NCBI GenBank assembly: GCA_007258455.2
Contig: VDFB02018507.1
Location: 62,001-126,000, forward strand
Direction: 5' to 3'
Length of the DNA stretch: 64,000 nt
From: Sequoia sempervirens
Taxonomy: Eukaryota > Streptophyta > Pinopsida > Cupressales > Cupressaceae
Each line of letters starts with the position of its first letter. Position 1 is the first letter of the stretch. Below, in pieces: positions 1 through 13,100 of the stretch. The notes beneath the pieces are model-generated. The model worked only from the letters and a program-made list of their open reading frames with translations. It had not been told where the DNA came from and did not search any database. The translations under genes were made by a program, and so were the position numbers.

Positions 1-589
1 ATGTCAAAGTAGGAGAATGATTGGGGTAGTGAGTTTTCTTGGTGTTTTGAGCATGTGCAGGCCTAGATAAACCTGTTTGAGGTGATTTCATGGTTTTTTA
101 TGAGTGATATATTAGTTTTTCAGTAGAACCCTAGTTTTGTGGCTATAGATGAGGGTTTTTGAGTTTGACACTTGGTTGTGAAGGTTTCAGTGAAACAATT
201 GAGGATTTTGAGGTTTTGTTATAATGGAATTGCTGCCCCAAAGTCTCATAGAGTTTGAAAAAGTCTAGAGAGCAATCCCTTTGTAAAAGAGGGCTAATTT
301 GAGCCCTAAAAAGCGTAGAAATCCTGATTTGACTGATTTGTTACAAAGGAGTCATAGGTGATTGGTGGATATGTTTTTGACCATCAAATTGGATTCGTAA
401 AACTAGTCAATTTTTGGTTTGAAAGGGTGAGATAATGAAGTTATACCCGATTTGGTAGTTTCCCAATGCTACAAGGGAAAGAGTGAGTTTTGGTGAATTC
501 ATGAGATTTAGATGATTTTGTGATTTGACAATTGTTACATTGTTGTTTGGAATTGTCTCAAGTGAGTTTGTAGGACCTCCCTCACTACA
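1..589. other. Unassigned sequence upstream of family copy A
   Basis: No reading frame of useful length is present. The sequence is T/G-rich on the plus strand and has scattered stops in all frames. By position it would be the leader or the end of a 5' LTR of the element carrying copy A, but no LTR end or primer-binding site could be recognised and the window starts here. Confidence 0.3.
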
Positions 590-3500
590 TTGGTTATGTG
601 TCTAGCACCATCCATCTATGTCTTTGAAAATGTCTCTTACGCTATGCCTGGTATACCAGATAAGCCAGAGTGGGTAAACATGCGGGTCTTAGACATGCCT
701 AAAAGTTACAGAGATCAGGGCCGAATCAAGGACTTGGATAATATTCATGATCTTGTTCTTGCAAAGAACCCTAAGTCTTTGAGGCAGGTGGCCTACAAAA
801 GAATGAAGAGATTCACCGACCCACAGTCATTGGCACAAAAGGTATGGTTCAACGGGCTCCCACAGTATATGGTATCATTTGTGCATTATTTCCCAAAACT
901 AGTCAATGCAACCATCAATCATTTCAACCCAGACACCAACACCATCAAGGGATGGGAGTTGAAGGTTAGTATCTACCCAAGAGCTATCTGGAATATGTTG
1001 TGCATCCCTGACCAAAGCCACAAGCTAGAAGAGATAGAGGAATTCACTCCTACAAAGGGGGAAAACATATGGAGAGGAAGAAAAAAGGCTCTTGATTTTT
1101 ATAACAAAGAAACCAAAAGGATTGAGGTAGATCACGAAAAGCCACCAAAGATCCCAACATCACACAATTCCTTCCTCACGAACTTGCAAGAGGCCTTCTC
1201 AATGTTGGCATTTGTTTGCTTCCTGGACACCGACAAGGATGTGCATGAGTTTTAGTTGGGTCTAGGGTTCCTGTTCTGCAGGAAACAATCTTTCTTTTGG
1301 TATGATTTTGCACAATTCCTTGTTGATGAGATGATAAGGCAAATAAAGGACTACAAAACACAATGGAAGTTTAGGTTTCCTTCCTTCCTTGCACATATGT
1401 TTTTGCATCAAAACCTTGATTTCTTCAATAAGCGTGTGAAGTTGGCTATTTTTGATGAAAAGGGTAGGAGGCCATTTTCTGTATGGACTCCTCTCCTCTC
1501 CTCTACTTATGACTATTATGCATTTTCAGATTATTTCTTGACTTTGATTTTGCAAGATTTAAAGGGGGATGATGGTATTGACTGACTTACCAAGGAGCAG
1601 ATAGGGCATATGCAGAACTTCACTCTGAAATGCGACTGGTTTTTCGGAGTGGATTTCACATTCATTTGTCTGCAAGGCTTCATCAGGAATCCATTCTGGC
1701 TTTTGGCATGTGTTACAAATCAAGTGCTAGCTCTTGAGATGTTCCGATAGGAATGAATTATTGATGTTACCTTCTATGGAGGAAAGATCAAGAAGGGATT
1801 TTTCATCTACCCGATAGGCTTTAAAACAGTGCTCATGAAGAAAAAGAAGACACACCCGCTGTTGCAAGATAAGCAGGCTCATCTAAGGGTTGGTAATGAT
1901 CTATGAAAAATGGAATTACAACCCTTTCAATGACATACCAAATGAATATATCAAGGTAACACATGACCCACGACCTTACTGGGATAAAAGGCGCAGCTAG
2001 CTGGAGGATCAGGATGATTTATTAGTTGACCTGATTCAAATTCCTACAAAAGATAGTAGGCTACCATAGAATAAGTTCTACTTCGCTGCGGTGAAGTATG
2101 ATGAGAAGAAAAAAATGGGAGCCACCCTGTACAACAATTTATCAAAAGAAGAAGAATGGAGCGTGGAAAGAATCAGAGATTTTTGGGTGTACCACCAAGA
2201 GACCAAACAACTTGATGCCCCATATGGAAGTGTGAGGTTGGATGACCAATTTGATAAGCTATGGGATGATGAGTATCAATATTCTAAACCAAGCACTAAT
2301 AAGGGCGATGAATCTGATGAGGAGTCTGAAGCACATGCGGAAGAGGAAACATAAACATTGATGACCTCCGCTCAACAAAAAAGAAAGGCGATAAAGTAGC
2401 CTACCTATGTTGCTGCAAATGTGTGAATGAACATATCGAGAGCCTCGTGGACTCTCACCTAGAATTTGAAAACAACAAGAGTGTCCCGATAGCAATAGTC
2501 GAAGACTGTAGAGGTGGAGGACTCCTCACCCACTAAATGACAGTGCACAAAAGTTGTTATTGGAGAAAGTTCACAAAAACTCACCGAAAGCCAGGTGCTC
2601 ACACCAAGCTAGGAGGTCTGAGTAAGTGAGGAGGCCATGGCGAGCCAACAGCCGCCACCATCTGGTCAGCAAGTAATATTTTCCCCTTCTCTTACTTCTT
2701 AATCTTTAGTGTCCTCTGCTATCTATGTGGCATCCCTCACTACAAGTGTTAGCCCTTCCTTTTCTCTCAATACCACAATGGTCGCAGGAGATTTCTCCTA
2801 GTACTTCCATACGAGGCCATTTATCTTGATGCCTCCACGGACCCTTACACCATCTACCACTACCCAATCTGCTATCGCCTCTCTTTCTACAAGCATGACC
2901 TCCATTGGTACCCCTATTGCAACTATTGCCTTGGGTTTGACCTAGTCTGCCCAACAAATGGACTCTACCATGACTAGTCCATCTCCGCAAAACCTAATGA
3001 GCCCTCCCACTAGTTCGCAAATTGAACTTTGTAAAATTCCCAATTTCTCCGTGTAGACTGTCAATCTCCCAAAGAGGAAAATGACCCAATCTACTGCCCT
3101 CACTTTTCCTTTCGCCGTACCTCCCAGTGCACCTTTCGCAAGTGGGCTAGTTTAGTCGCTAGCCCAATTCATGGCATAGGTTGATGCTACAAAGGAAGTG
3201 TGAGCTCTTAGAATGCAGAAGAAAAGGGCTAAGGATGACAAGAAGTTGGCAGAGCCGAAGGTGTATATTATTTACAATGAAGCATAAGAACTGCTAAACT
3301 TCGCCACCATGTACCCGAACATTATCAAACCACAAGGGGAGATGTTGCCAGATGATTACAACATGTATGCCATGGGACTTGATTTGAGATCAGTCTGACC
3401 ACAAGACAAGGTAGAGCTCATGGAAGAAACACATTAGGTGGTGATAACTGACTTCCTCAAGTTTGGTCACCAACTAAAAAAGAAAGAAGAGGAGTTGAAT

Positions 3501-4750
3501 CTTGTGAAGGAAAGGGTCGAGTTCCTACAAATGAAGGAGAAAGCAATGGAATCAGAAGTTGTGCGCTTATCAGAGATAGTGTAGGTAGTGGAGGTAGAGT
3601 GGAACAAAATCCAAGGGGAACTTGTAAAGTTCTAGTCTGTTGACCCCACCTTGGTCGATGTGTTGTGGAAGAGAAACCAAGACCATCAAAACCAGTTAAC
3701 TCTAGTGAAGCAGGAAATGAAACAAAAGGGTGAGGAATCTGAACAATAGTGTGCTCAATTCGAGCAACAAATGTAAGAGAAATATGTAGACTTTGGGAGC
3801 CAAAAGGCCAAATTGGAAAAGGAGCTCCAAGAGGTGAAGTCTTCCCTTGAATTGGAGTTAGCAAACAAAAGTCAGGCCGAGGAGAACTGGTCCAAGGAGC
3901 TAAGAAACATCAAGGAATAGCTTGCATCCACAAACAAGAGAGTTGCAAAATTAATAGAGGATTTTGGCTCGAAGGATACAAAGATTTCCCTTCTAAGGAG
4001 TGTTCCCCAGGTCCCTACTGCCCAACCAGACCTCATTCCAGTGGCCTAGCAGCTATATGCTTCATACTAGGAAAAGGTCAAAGCCTTCTGCATGACACTA
4101 CAGCCGACGCTTCAATATATGTCAGACGCAACTAAATTGAGTAGGGAGGTCCATGGAACAGCTGATCATTTCCCGCAATTTATCATGGAAAGGGTTCCTG
4201 AAGCAAAAGGTTTGTTGAATAAGTTATACTTGGTCTTGAATGAATACCTAGAAAAGGTAGGGATCGAGGATTATAAAGTTGCTTCCAAGACGATGAAAAA
4301 ATTCATCCATTGCCACTTAGCTATCCTTCGTGCCAACACATGCACAACTAATTTGAATCAGACTATGGGTAGCATGCGGGAAAGTTTCTCTCAGCTAACT
4401 AAGATGGGTCTGCCCTCCCTTTTTCTTGAAGATGATTTGGTTGCCACGACAGAGAAAATTGCAGTGAAGATTGAAGAGAAGGATCAAAACACAACTGCTT
4501 TTCAAAGTTTTAGCCAACCTCCTACCATGACAGATATTGAAGGTTTCATTCATTAGATTGCACAACTACTCTTCCAATTTGAGTCTGGGGCCAGTTTACT
4601 TGTGGTGTTGCCTTATAAAGAAATGCTTGACCTGAGCAGAGTGCATGAGAATCTACATGACATCTCTAGACCATCTGAGGTTGACTGGCTACCTTTGTAG
4701 GCAGCTCTTTCTAAGCTTTGACTCTGTTGGCCAATAGATGGGGCTCTGGT
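590..4750 (+). pseudogene. Large unrecognised protein, family copy A (decayed)
   Basis: A coding relic of about 1,300 codons. The first frame runs from about 596 to 1905, interrupted by TAG at 1253-1255 and TGA at 1583-1585. After one frameshift near 1905 a single frame runs to at least 4556. In that second part I count about 29 in-frame stops by hand (about 20 TAG, 5 TGA, 4 TAA) and no further frameshift. The N-terminal part contains NHFNPDTNTI and a downstream D..F..W-like helix-rich block matching copies B and C. A Ser/Pro/Thr-rich linker follows (2640-3100), then a Lys/Glu/Gln-rich, probably coiled-coil stretch (about 3200-3960), then a helical C-terminal block (4092-4556). The true start is uncertain; ATGs at 596 and about 643 are both possible. 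I recognise no catalytic motif and do not assign a function. The intact length and lack of introns suggest an ORF carried by a retroelement. Confidence 0.6.
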
Positions 4751-5740
4751 CTATAAGCCAGAGAAAATTTTGGGTTCCTTGTTCTATAGGCGAAATGCCC
4801 CTGGTAGTTGCCAAAAGCTGTGAATATGAAATTCATCAAGCTCCCTTTGGGTTTCATTTTTGCTAAGTATCGGCCCACGCCTCAACTTTTGAACATCATC
4901 GACCCCTTTTTGATGAAAATTGTCGGCTTCTTCCACGTTTCTGCTCAACACTCTTTGAAGGGGTTCTTCCCTTTGCTTTTCAACCAGCTCCTGCATCCTT
5001 CCACACATCAACTTGGAAAGAATTCAAAGGATGCTTCCCTTCACCTTTGAGTTAGGCCCTGTCGACAAGCCACGTAGCCTTCATCCGCATATACTTTGGT
5101 GGACCCCATAGTTGATGCTGATAGGAAAAGGACGCTTCCACGCATCTTTCTAGTGCAATATTTTAGTGAAGATGGGAAGGAATGAACTACAAGTTGTGCC
5201 ATACTTCCACCTATCTCCTTTGCGAGGACTTCATCGAAGGGAAGCCAAGAGTGAACCACAAAATGTGATATGTTGTCATGTGTTCTAACTGCCTCTGCTG
5301 GGAGGCAACACTTGTCTACGCTAGGTATCACGGGACCACTTCCATCATTCACATGGTATGCATCTGGTTGAAGAGCGACTACATGCTATGGCTCAAATAT
5401 TTTCTGTTACAATAGCTTAGGGGAATCATTGTTGCTACATCATTACTCAGGATACCGAATCAGTGGTGGGATTTTTGGCTATATATACTGCTTCTTGCTC
5501 CAGAAAAAAGGGGTTCTAGAGAGACATAATTTTTAGAGACACCAGCCCTTTTTAATGTTTTTTTTATTATTGCAAAAGAACTCACAAACTATACCATTGT
5601 TCGGCCTTTCTATTTTCTTAAGCTATTTGATAAACTTTATACTGTGTCATTATTGTTTTGAATGGTTCATTTGCATAACTTCTATGATTTAATGAAAGTT
5701 TTCTAGTTTAGATAATGTCCTTGACTCCTCTTTTCAGTGA
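4751..5740 (+). other. LTR-like 3' flank of copy A
   Basis: Coding character fades after about 4750. The segment has a strong TATA box at 5480-5487, and the T-rich stretch after it (5550-5720) contains an AATGAAAG-like end. This is the layout of a U3-R-U5 LTR lying 3' of an element ORF. No matching 5' LTR is visible in the window, so the LTR interpretation is inference. Confidence 0.3.
5480..5487 (+). promoter_or_regulatory. TATA box candidate
   Basis: TATATATA within GGCTATATATACTG, followed about 25-30 bases later by a purine-rich stretch. It is well placed for an LTR promoter behind copy A. The call rests on the motif only. Confidence 0.35.
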
Positions 5741-6009
5741 ATGTGCATGAAAATTATTTTATGTCATTAAATGAATTATTCAGGCTTCTATCTTTAATTT
5801 ATGTCATTCTAGGACATAGAAGATTGTTGATCGGGCCCTTAAATCGAATCTTAAAAGATAGATTTACCATGCCTATATCTACTCCTGGGTGCATCACCTT
5901 AGTTAGATTTTTATTTTTTATATCTGCTTCCTTTTCCCATTCCAAAACCCCAATTATAGAAGAAGTTAGCTTCTTTAAAAATCTTGAGGTCACTCAGTTT
6001 AGCGCAATT
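5741..6009. other. Unassigned spacer
   Basis: Short open frames exist on both strands but none resembles a known protein. It lies between the LTR-like flank of copy A and the truncated end of the gypsy element on the minus strand. I see nothing further in it. Confidence 0.3.
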
Positions 6010-7215
6010 GGTCTCCCCATTAACTGAGTTTCCCATAAAGGGTTGTTACCTCGCCAATTTTTGGCATCAACGGTATGAACATTGGATACCTTGTAATATA
6101 ATTCATGAATTTGTTTGCTACATGTATCACTACCAAAATATCCTTCTCTTTCACTGTATAATTAAGTTATGCCCCTTTTAGATTTTTACTGATGTAATAT
6201 ATAACATACTCCTTATTACCTTCATTCTGTCCAAGTACTGCATGTGTATGGATATGGAAAGGTAAGATCCAATTTGGTCCTCTTAAGATAGGGGTATTAT
6301 TCAATGTTTCCTTGAGTGCTTCAAAAGAGTGTTAACAAGCAATTGTCCATTCAAATTCTACATCTTTGCATCCAATAAAACAAATAGTGGAGCTGCAAGT
6401 TTGCTAAAATCTTGGATGAATCTCCTATAATAATCAACATGTCCTAGGAGACTTCTAACATCTTTTTGTCTTCGAGGCACAAGGAGTGTTGAGATTACTT
6501 CAATTTTGTTTGGGTCCACTTGAATTGCTTTGTTTGACACAAAATGTCCCAATACAATCCTTTTTGTCATCATCATAATTTTTTTTTCATGAATTAGTAA
6601 TAAGTTGTGTTCAAGACATCTTTTTAGTGCCTTCTCTAGATTTCCAAGTGCTTCATCATATATATTCGCATATGTTGTAAAATCATCCATGTAAACCTCC
6701 ATGGAATCATGTGCAAAGTTTGAGAATATACTTAGTACTACCCTCTAGAAAGTGGCTAGTGCATTACATAGGCCAAGTGGTAGGATAGAATAAGCATATG
6801 TTCCCCAAGGGCATGTAAATGTTGTGTTGTCCTGGTCTTCTGAGGCAATCTTAATTTGATTGTAGCCACCAAATCCATCCAAAAAGGAGTACTTTTTTCC
6901 TACTAATTAATCAAGCATTTGGTCAATGAAGGGGAGTAGAAAGTGGTCTTTCCTAGTTGCAACATTTAATTCTCGATTATCTACACATGCTCTCCACTTT
7001 CCTCCTTTCTTTGGAAAAATTACTAGAGGTGACACCCATTGACTATCAAAGATAGGATATATAAAGCCTGCATCAAGTGATTTTTGCAATTTGGTTTTAA
7101 CTATGTCTCTGACTACAGGGTTCATTCTTCTTTGTGGTTGTCTTATGGGTTTAAAACCATCATTGATGTAAATCCTATGCATGCACAATTTTGGGTCTAT
7201 CCCCTTCATGTCATG
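6010..7215 (-). pseudogene. Reverse transcriptase and RNase H of gypsy element 1 (decayed)
   Basis: RT blocks appear in order on the minus strand: PIRQPQRRMNP, a GGKWRACVDNRELN block (7209-6907), SFLDGFGGYNQI (about 6890), then the catalytic box YMDD at about 6690 within VYMDDF, then LGHFVSN and DYYRRFI (to 6358). RNase H follows after a stop, with YYISKN and a NYTVKEKD block near 6200-6110. The reading ends near 6030, before any integrase. The protein would copy element RNA into DNA; stops and frameshifts make it inactive. Confidence 0.8.
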
Positions 7216-7479
7216 ATAATCCCATGCAAAGGTTGTTGTTGTGTGCTTGTAACATAGTTATCAGTGATGTTTGTTGTATATCAATCAGTTGATTGTTAAT
7301 GTTCAATGCTTTACCTGGCATGATCTCTAAAGTCTTGGATGCTATTTGCATTGATGAGATGTCAAGTTCTGCTATGTTTGGGATATAGTAGTGTGGTAAA
7401 TTTTTTGAAATATTTAGGAAATTGACTCAAATGAACTGGCATGGATAATATTTTGTAGAGGATCCTACAAACCTATCGA

Positions 7480-8080
7480 TCAATTATGATGTTGCAGGTC
7501 CCCACCATAGTCATTTTTCATGATTTTTACTATCATGTCATCTTCATCTTGGTGTTCTAATAGTGGATTGTACTCAATATTCATCAAGGCTTTCAAGGAG
7601 TATCGGTCCTCCTCATTTAGGGAATGCCAAATGGTTTGTTCTAGGTCTACATGTGGTTGGGTTGGTGGATAAAGGACTAATTTATTAGTCACATTCCCAT
7701 TAGAGATAGTCGTATTCCTAGATTTGTAGCCTATAAAAGCATTTGTTGTTGTCAACCATGGTCTTCCCAATATGAGAGGGTAAACTGCAAGATTATCCTG
7801 GTTGCAACACCATGAAATATATAGGGTACTCCCATGAATCCAATGTTATCACCAAGTCCTCAATGATACCCACAGTCTTGACTGTGGACCTATCTTCCAA
7901 CTGCATAACAACACAAGTGTAGGTTTAAGTTCTATCAATTATAAAAAATTCATGATTTATTTAGTCATTACATTGATGGATTCTCCCAAGTCAATTAGGT
8001 TCTTCTTAATTAGAGTTCCATTTATCTTTACATCCTCCAAAAGACTCCTAGGGTCTCCATACTTGGGATCAGTTATGTTT
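7480..8080 (-). pseudogene. Aspartic protease region of gypsy element 1 (decayed)
   Basis: The motif NLIDLGESINVM (about 7990-8020) corresponds to the DLG-type active site of plant Athila/Tat proteases, which process the polyprotein. The C-terminal landmark LGRPWL and the following TISNG and LVLYPP blocks occur at about 7770-7660. Several in-frame stops separate these pieces, so only a fossil remains. Confidence 0.65.
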
Positions 8081-8338
8081 CCCAATTACATGATGTTTGC
8101 AAGTTTTCCTAGGACTTGTACTATCTAAGGATATTTCCTCTCCCTGCTTGGATTTGTAAGGTAAAGTTCTCTTACTGTTTTGGTGTAGATAGGAACTTCC
8201 TTAATGGCTTGGATAAAAGGTATTTTGATACAAAAATATTTGTTTTCCCAACAGGTCTCTTTTAGCTTGTGCTTGATGTCTTTATATTGCTAATCTTTCA
8301 GGGAATGGAGGCTCTAGACTTGTATTGGTTTGATTAAC

Positions 8339-9800
8339 CTAATTTGGCTCAGGCTCCTTAGGTTGAGTGTCCAAGGTCTCTATTGGGGGTTCATCATCCA
8401 ATTTAGTGATTTGAGTGGATGAAGTTCCAACCAAAGTCTTCCCTGATTTGAGGTGGACATCACTCACCTCTACCCCATAAGTAGGGTATTGAAAAACTTC
8501 ATTAGTGTAGGCCTGTTGAATAGGATTGTTATTTGGGTTAGGTGTAGGTTGGGTTCGAAATTGAGGTGCTCTAGGTGGTTTTGGTGTTGGGTTCATTGGG
8601 TTTGACATAATGGCTTATTGTTGTGGCTGCAAGGGTTGCTATGGCTGTTGATAATTCATGTTTTGGATTTTTCATTGTTGGCCTCTTTGCCACTAGGGTT
8701 TCCATTGGTTTTTTAGGGTGGTCATTGGGAATTATAGTTGGGTCCTTGTTAATTTTGTGATGGCCACATATTTTTCTACTATTGTTTCCAATTGGTTTGA
8801 GGAATTTTCCATTATTGGTTTTACATGTTGGCTCAAGATTGAGGATTTCATTTAGGAAGATTTGAATTGTTACCAAGAAATGACGTGTTATAATTCAAAG
8901 GATCATGGGGCATACCTTGTTTTGGCTTCCATGCTTTCCTTTGAGCTATGTAGAATACTTGTCCATATTCTCCTTCCAATGCATGAAATTTTGATGTCCC
9001 CTTAAAGATACTTGCCACCTTCTGGAATTTGTAGTTAGTCCTTCTTTGTCGACAATGTAGGTAGTATTATATAAGAGATGCTTCTACCTAATTTTGCTTC
9101 CTTTTGATATGGAGGGTATCTAGTTTTGTTTCTAGATGATTGATAATATATTCCTTCATGTTGTACAACAAATTAATCAATTCAACTCTAGATACTCCAT
9201 TGGATGGTTTGATGATGGAAGATTCCCTTTCTCCTCTAACTTTCTTTGTGAAAGACCTTGAATAGTTCCTACATGCCTTACAAATCACCTCAAATGGTGC
9301 TTGAGAAATATCTCATGCCCCAATGAGGTTAAATGCATCCATACAATCATCATTAACCCCCCTTAAGAATATCAACTTCAAAGACTCATCTGAGAGTCTA
9401 TTTTGGTGGGATTTCTTAAGGAAAAAATGGAACCTTTCCATGTAGTCTTCCAAATATTCATCCTCATTTAGTGACATTCTAAAGATTTCATCTCTCTTTT
9501 TGTCAATTCCTCTACAGTAGTCTTGGTACTTCTCCAAGAACTTTGTCTTCATAGAATTATTATTAGGAACAACATCTCTTCCTAAACCCATGAACCATCT
9601 CAAAGCAGAATCCTTCAGGGTTGTTGGAAGCAGTTTGAGCCTATGTGCATCTATAGTATAATCATAAATTTTTCACAACACATCAAACTCAAATAGAAAT
9701 GTATCTGGGTCCTCTATGACCAACCCATAGAAGATGGGTAATGTTGAAGGAGATATTTTCTTCAGTGCAGTTTCTCTCTCCTAGTTGGCAATGGGGAACT
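8339..9800 (-). pseudogene. Gag polyprotein of gypsy element 1 (decayed)
   Basis: The conserved retrotransposon gag core is readable from about 9785 to 9313. It has the pattern PDTFLFEFDVL then ALRWFMGLG, and the block YCRGIDKKRDE with a helical LEDYMERF segment, as expected for the capsid domain that packs element RNA. A TAG stop near 9310 separates it from the next segment (9288-9088), which has a KACRNYSRSF stretch. The C-terminal part (8876-8339) is a Pro/Asn/Thr-rich linker typical between gag and protease. I could not see a complete CCHC knuckle. Stops and frame changes make it non-coding today. Confidence 0.7.
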
Positions 9801-10171
9801 CAAAGGTTACATGCTCTAGTGGGTCTTCCACTGCAGCATCACCTATGGTGATGATTTCCATGTGGGAAGTCTCCTCTATTTATGATGTCGATATTGGTGT
9901 TAAGGAAGATTCTTCTTCAAGAATACCCCTGCTTTGTTCAATATTATCACTAGTATCCTCTAAAGCTTCATGTGTTGAAGGGAGAAATATTCCTAGAGTG
10001 TCTCACCACCTCTGCATACAATAGTTGTGACTCTTTGGATCAACAACTCCTACACATTTTTAGTAAATCAATTTTTATTGATAACTAAAAACCTAATTAC
10101 CCTAATTCTAAAGACAAAATTCTAACTATGAAAGCTTGAAATAATAGAGGAGAATCCTGAATGTAGCACCA

Positions 10172-10189
10172 TCCCCAACAATGGTGCCA
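10172..10189 (-). other. Primer-binding site of gypsy element 1
   Basis: The minus strand reads TGGCACCATTGTTGGGGA, five bases after an LTR-type CA end. It matches the TGGCGCC...GGGGA primer site complementary to the 3' end of tRNA-Asp used by Athila/Tat elements, apart from transitions at the positions that would be CG or C in an intact site. Confidence 0.65.
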
Positions 10190-10194
10190 AAAAA

Positions 10195-13100
10195 TGTAAG
10201 GCCCCACTAATGTCTAGTCAACTTGGTGTTAGACACACAATTCAAAGGAAGGGTTCCTAGTTGAACAATCCACAAACCCTTGCTAAGGATTCATTTAATT
10301 ATCAACTAGGGCTTCATAAGCTTTAGATGATGTTGGTATTATATGTGCATTCACAAACCCTACACATCATGTATCATCAAGTATAGGTGGTTTACACATG
10401 TGCAAAAAAATAGTAAAGATTGTAAAAGGGAAATAAAGCATAAACTGCAAAATAGGGGAAATAACTTAATCTGTTATTGATGCTATGGGTAATTTTAGCT
10501 TAGCACTATAACTAATAACTACTAACTTGAACTCTGCAACTTCATTAACACTGATAACTCTTACTCCTAACTATTTGACTTACTCTGGAGGATGACTCAA
10601 AAAATCAATACAAAAGGTGAATCATAAAACTAAGATATCATTCACATGTGTGTAATGAAGAATCTACTGAAATGAACATTTATTCTAACAAAAAAAAATA
10701 AAGGTGGGTAAACATTACATTAAGTGACCCTTGCTCAAGTTGTTTTTCCCACATGATAAACCAAATATGTACTACTTGAATCAACTAAACATAACAGTAA
10801 AATGGAACATCTTCATTGTATAAAATTGAACTCACATGAAAAAAATCTTCACAAATATTTCATTCATGAATGCATATCCATTACAATGATAACAAAAAAA
10901 TAACAATGCAAGATTATCGAATGGAAAAAATAACTAAAAATATTAAAAACACACGTATCTCTAACTATATCCGCTCCTCAACCATCGATCCAACTATATA
11001 GGTTTTGGAGGAGGTTTATTTGCATAAGGACTAGAAAGTGAATTTAAATGAAAGTGTCCACTCTCCTTCAAAATAGAGAGAGACAAATTATTTACAATAA
11101 AAACTATAACTAAAACAAATGGAAGAAGACAACTAGGTTTGCAACTCTACTTTGACGGCATGGAAAATACATGTTTTGCACAAACATTCATGGCAGTTTC
11201 CTTTTTCATCAAAAACTCCTTCATCCTTCCATCATCTTATTGAATGCTCTGATGAATCTCAATCGATCACTCCAATGTTCACCTTCATCATTTTTTGCAA
11301 TTGTCACATGCCCAGTCATTCTGAAATCTCCCCTGCTTATCAGCTTGAAATCCATTGGTTGTGGTTTGAGTTCCCTAGTTGATGCAAGTTGCTATTCTAG
11401 ATGCAAGGAGTTAGTTCTCATCCAAAGCATACATACTATTAAAAATCATGAATTAAAAACAGATTTAAATGAGATTCATAAACATTCATTCATTCATCAT
11501 GCAAATATCAACATATCATAATCATATTCTCACTTATCAAAGTCTGGTTTGTATGGCATAAAAGATATAAAAAGGTATATAAGTTCAGGAATGTATATGA
11601 AATAAGCATCTTAAATTGTTTAAAAGATATGTAATAAACACAAGAAAACTAGCTATTGATTAGGCTCATCAACAATCATATTGCATCCTTTCCTACACCA
11701 TCATTAAAATTGATTCATTATTATTGAGTTGATTTGTTTGGGGACATAACTAAGTAGAATATGACTGGTCTCACTTAGAAACTTCCCAAATGATATACAT
11801 AGATAAACCACCCTAGACTTTAGACATAGGTACAATGAGATGATGCAAATTTACTATAATCATTCATCCCTACTATTTCACTTTCCTATTTATTGAGGTT
11901 CAATTGTGTGTGTTGAATTAGTTTTAAATACAAGTGAATTTGAATTAAAATATAACATTTTATCAAAGTATAAATTTTGTGGTGTTCATCTAGGCAAGGC
12001 CCTAATAAATTAGCACATTTGAGAATCACTTATTAGCATCTTCAACAACATACTCCTCTAGATCTAGATTCCAATTAAGTATATTCTTTTATTATTAAAA
12101 TTTTATATTTGATTTCAATGTCATTCCCAACTCTCATATCTTGGCTTATTAGCGATTGATTTCTTTAATTATTTAGTTAGCCTATATTTTTATGTAAGCG
12201 TGATTTATTTTCATTAAAATAATATAACTAATATTAAAAAATAAACAATGAGATTGATTTACTCATAAAGGAGCATGTCTAATATATCTTATAATTTTGT
12301 AGCATAAAAAGAAAACCTTTTGTTTTACACCACTTGACATATATGATTATGTTCAAGGGGACCCTTCTAGAATTAACTAATAAAGATGAGTGATATCAAA
12401 ATCCTTAGGTTGTTTAGATATTAATTTTAAGGCATTAGAGGTAAATTAATTGAGTAAATGATGGTAATTTGTAATGTATTGGCCTCTTGCTAATATTTAA
12501 TGCATGTATTCCCCACAAGATTATAAGTTCCATGTTGTGAATTATGGTTCACAAGAGAGGTAGGAATATTCAAGAGACATAACAAAATAAACTAAACTCA
12601 TTAAATTAAAATATAAATAATTTGCAAGATGCATGTCCAATCATGTTGTAAAGCTCTACCAGTTGATTCTAATATAAAAATTGAACTAGAATAAATAACA
12701 TAAAATCATCTTTAAATTTATAATTTAAATAGAAATAGAATATGATAAATTTTACATGTAAAACTCGACATCCATAAAACCATTATAATCATGTCACACA
12801 TGTATTTTAACTGTATGAACACCAAGGCTCATATTATCATGTAATGAGAAAGACACATAATACTTTATCACAATAAAATTTGTATGTAGAGCGGCTTAGG
12901 TAAATATATGTAGATCATCCATACATTTCAATGAAACAAGAAAAATCACATATCACACCTAAATGTTATAAATATCTAAGGTGCACATTTATTGTTCTTA
13001 ATTGCTTAAATATAAATTAACTTTGGAAATAATTTTGATTATGATCAATATAATAGAATTGTTAATGAACTAAGAAAAATATTCATTCCCAGACAGCTCG
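10195..13100 (-). other. 5' LTR edge of gypsy element 1, then AT-rich DNA without genes
   Basis: The LTR of gypsy element 1 ends (minus strand) in ...GGGGCCTTACA at 10195. Its outer end could not be found because no second LTR copy exists in the window. From about 11.5 to 13.1 kb the DNA is strongly AT-rich with no convincing frame on either strand. The short plus-strand frames at 11152-11521 show no recognisable protein. Confidence 0.4.

Larger units (their letters stand above)
6010..10194 (-). mobile_element. Truncated Ty3/gypsy element 1 (gag-PR-RT-RNase H, no integrase)
   Basis: In minus-strand order the element has a primer-binding site at 10172-10189, gag at about 9800-8339, protease at about 8080-7480, reverse transcriptase at about 7300-6360 and the start of RNase H at about 6350-6010. 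The homology then stops abruptly: no integrase, polypurine tract or 3' LTR was found, so the 3' half was deleted or replaced. A DLG-type protease and an Asp-type primer site are features of the Athila/Tat group; the exact lineage is not certain. Confidence 0.8.

Noticed and set aside
590..4556. Possible alternative genetic code or suppressed TAG codons
   Set aside because: Many frames here contain TAG at Gln-like positions, but the same DNA also shows C-to-T decay in primer sites and active-site losses, plus true frameshifts. Mutation in dead elements explains it better than recoding.
4784..5352. Minus- and plus-strand frames at 4784-5352 as genes
   Set aside because: They overlap each other in a region where copy A coding has ended, have no recognisable domain, and are consistent with chance frames in LTR-like DNA.
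11152..11521. Two overlapping plus-strand frames
   Set aside because: They overlap in different frames, show no protein features and lie in the presumed LTR or AT-rich flank of gypsy element 1.
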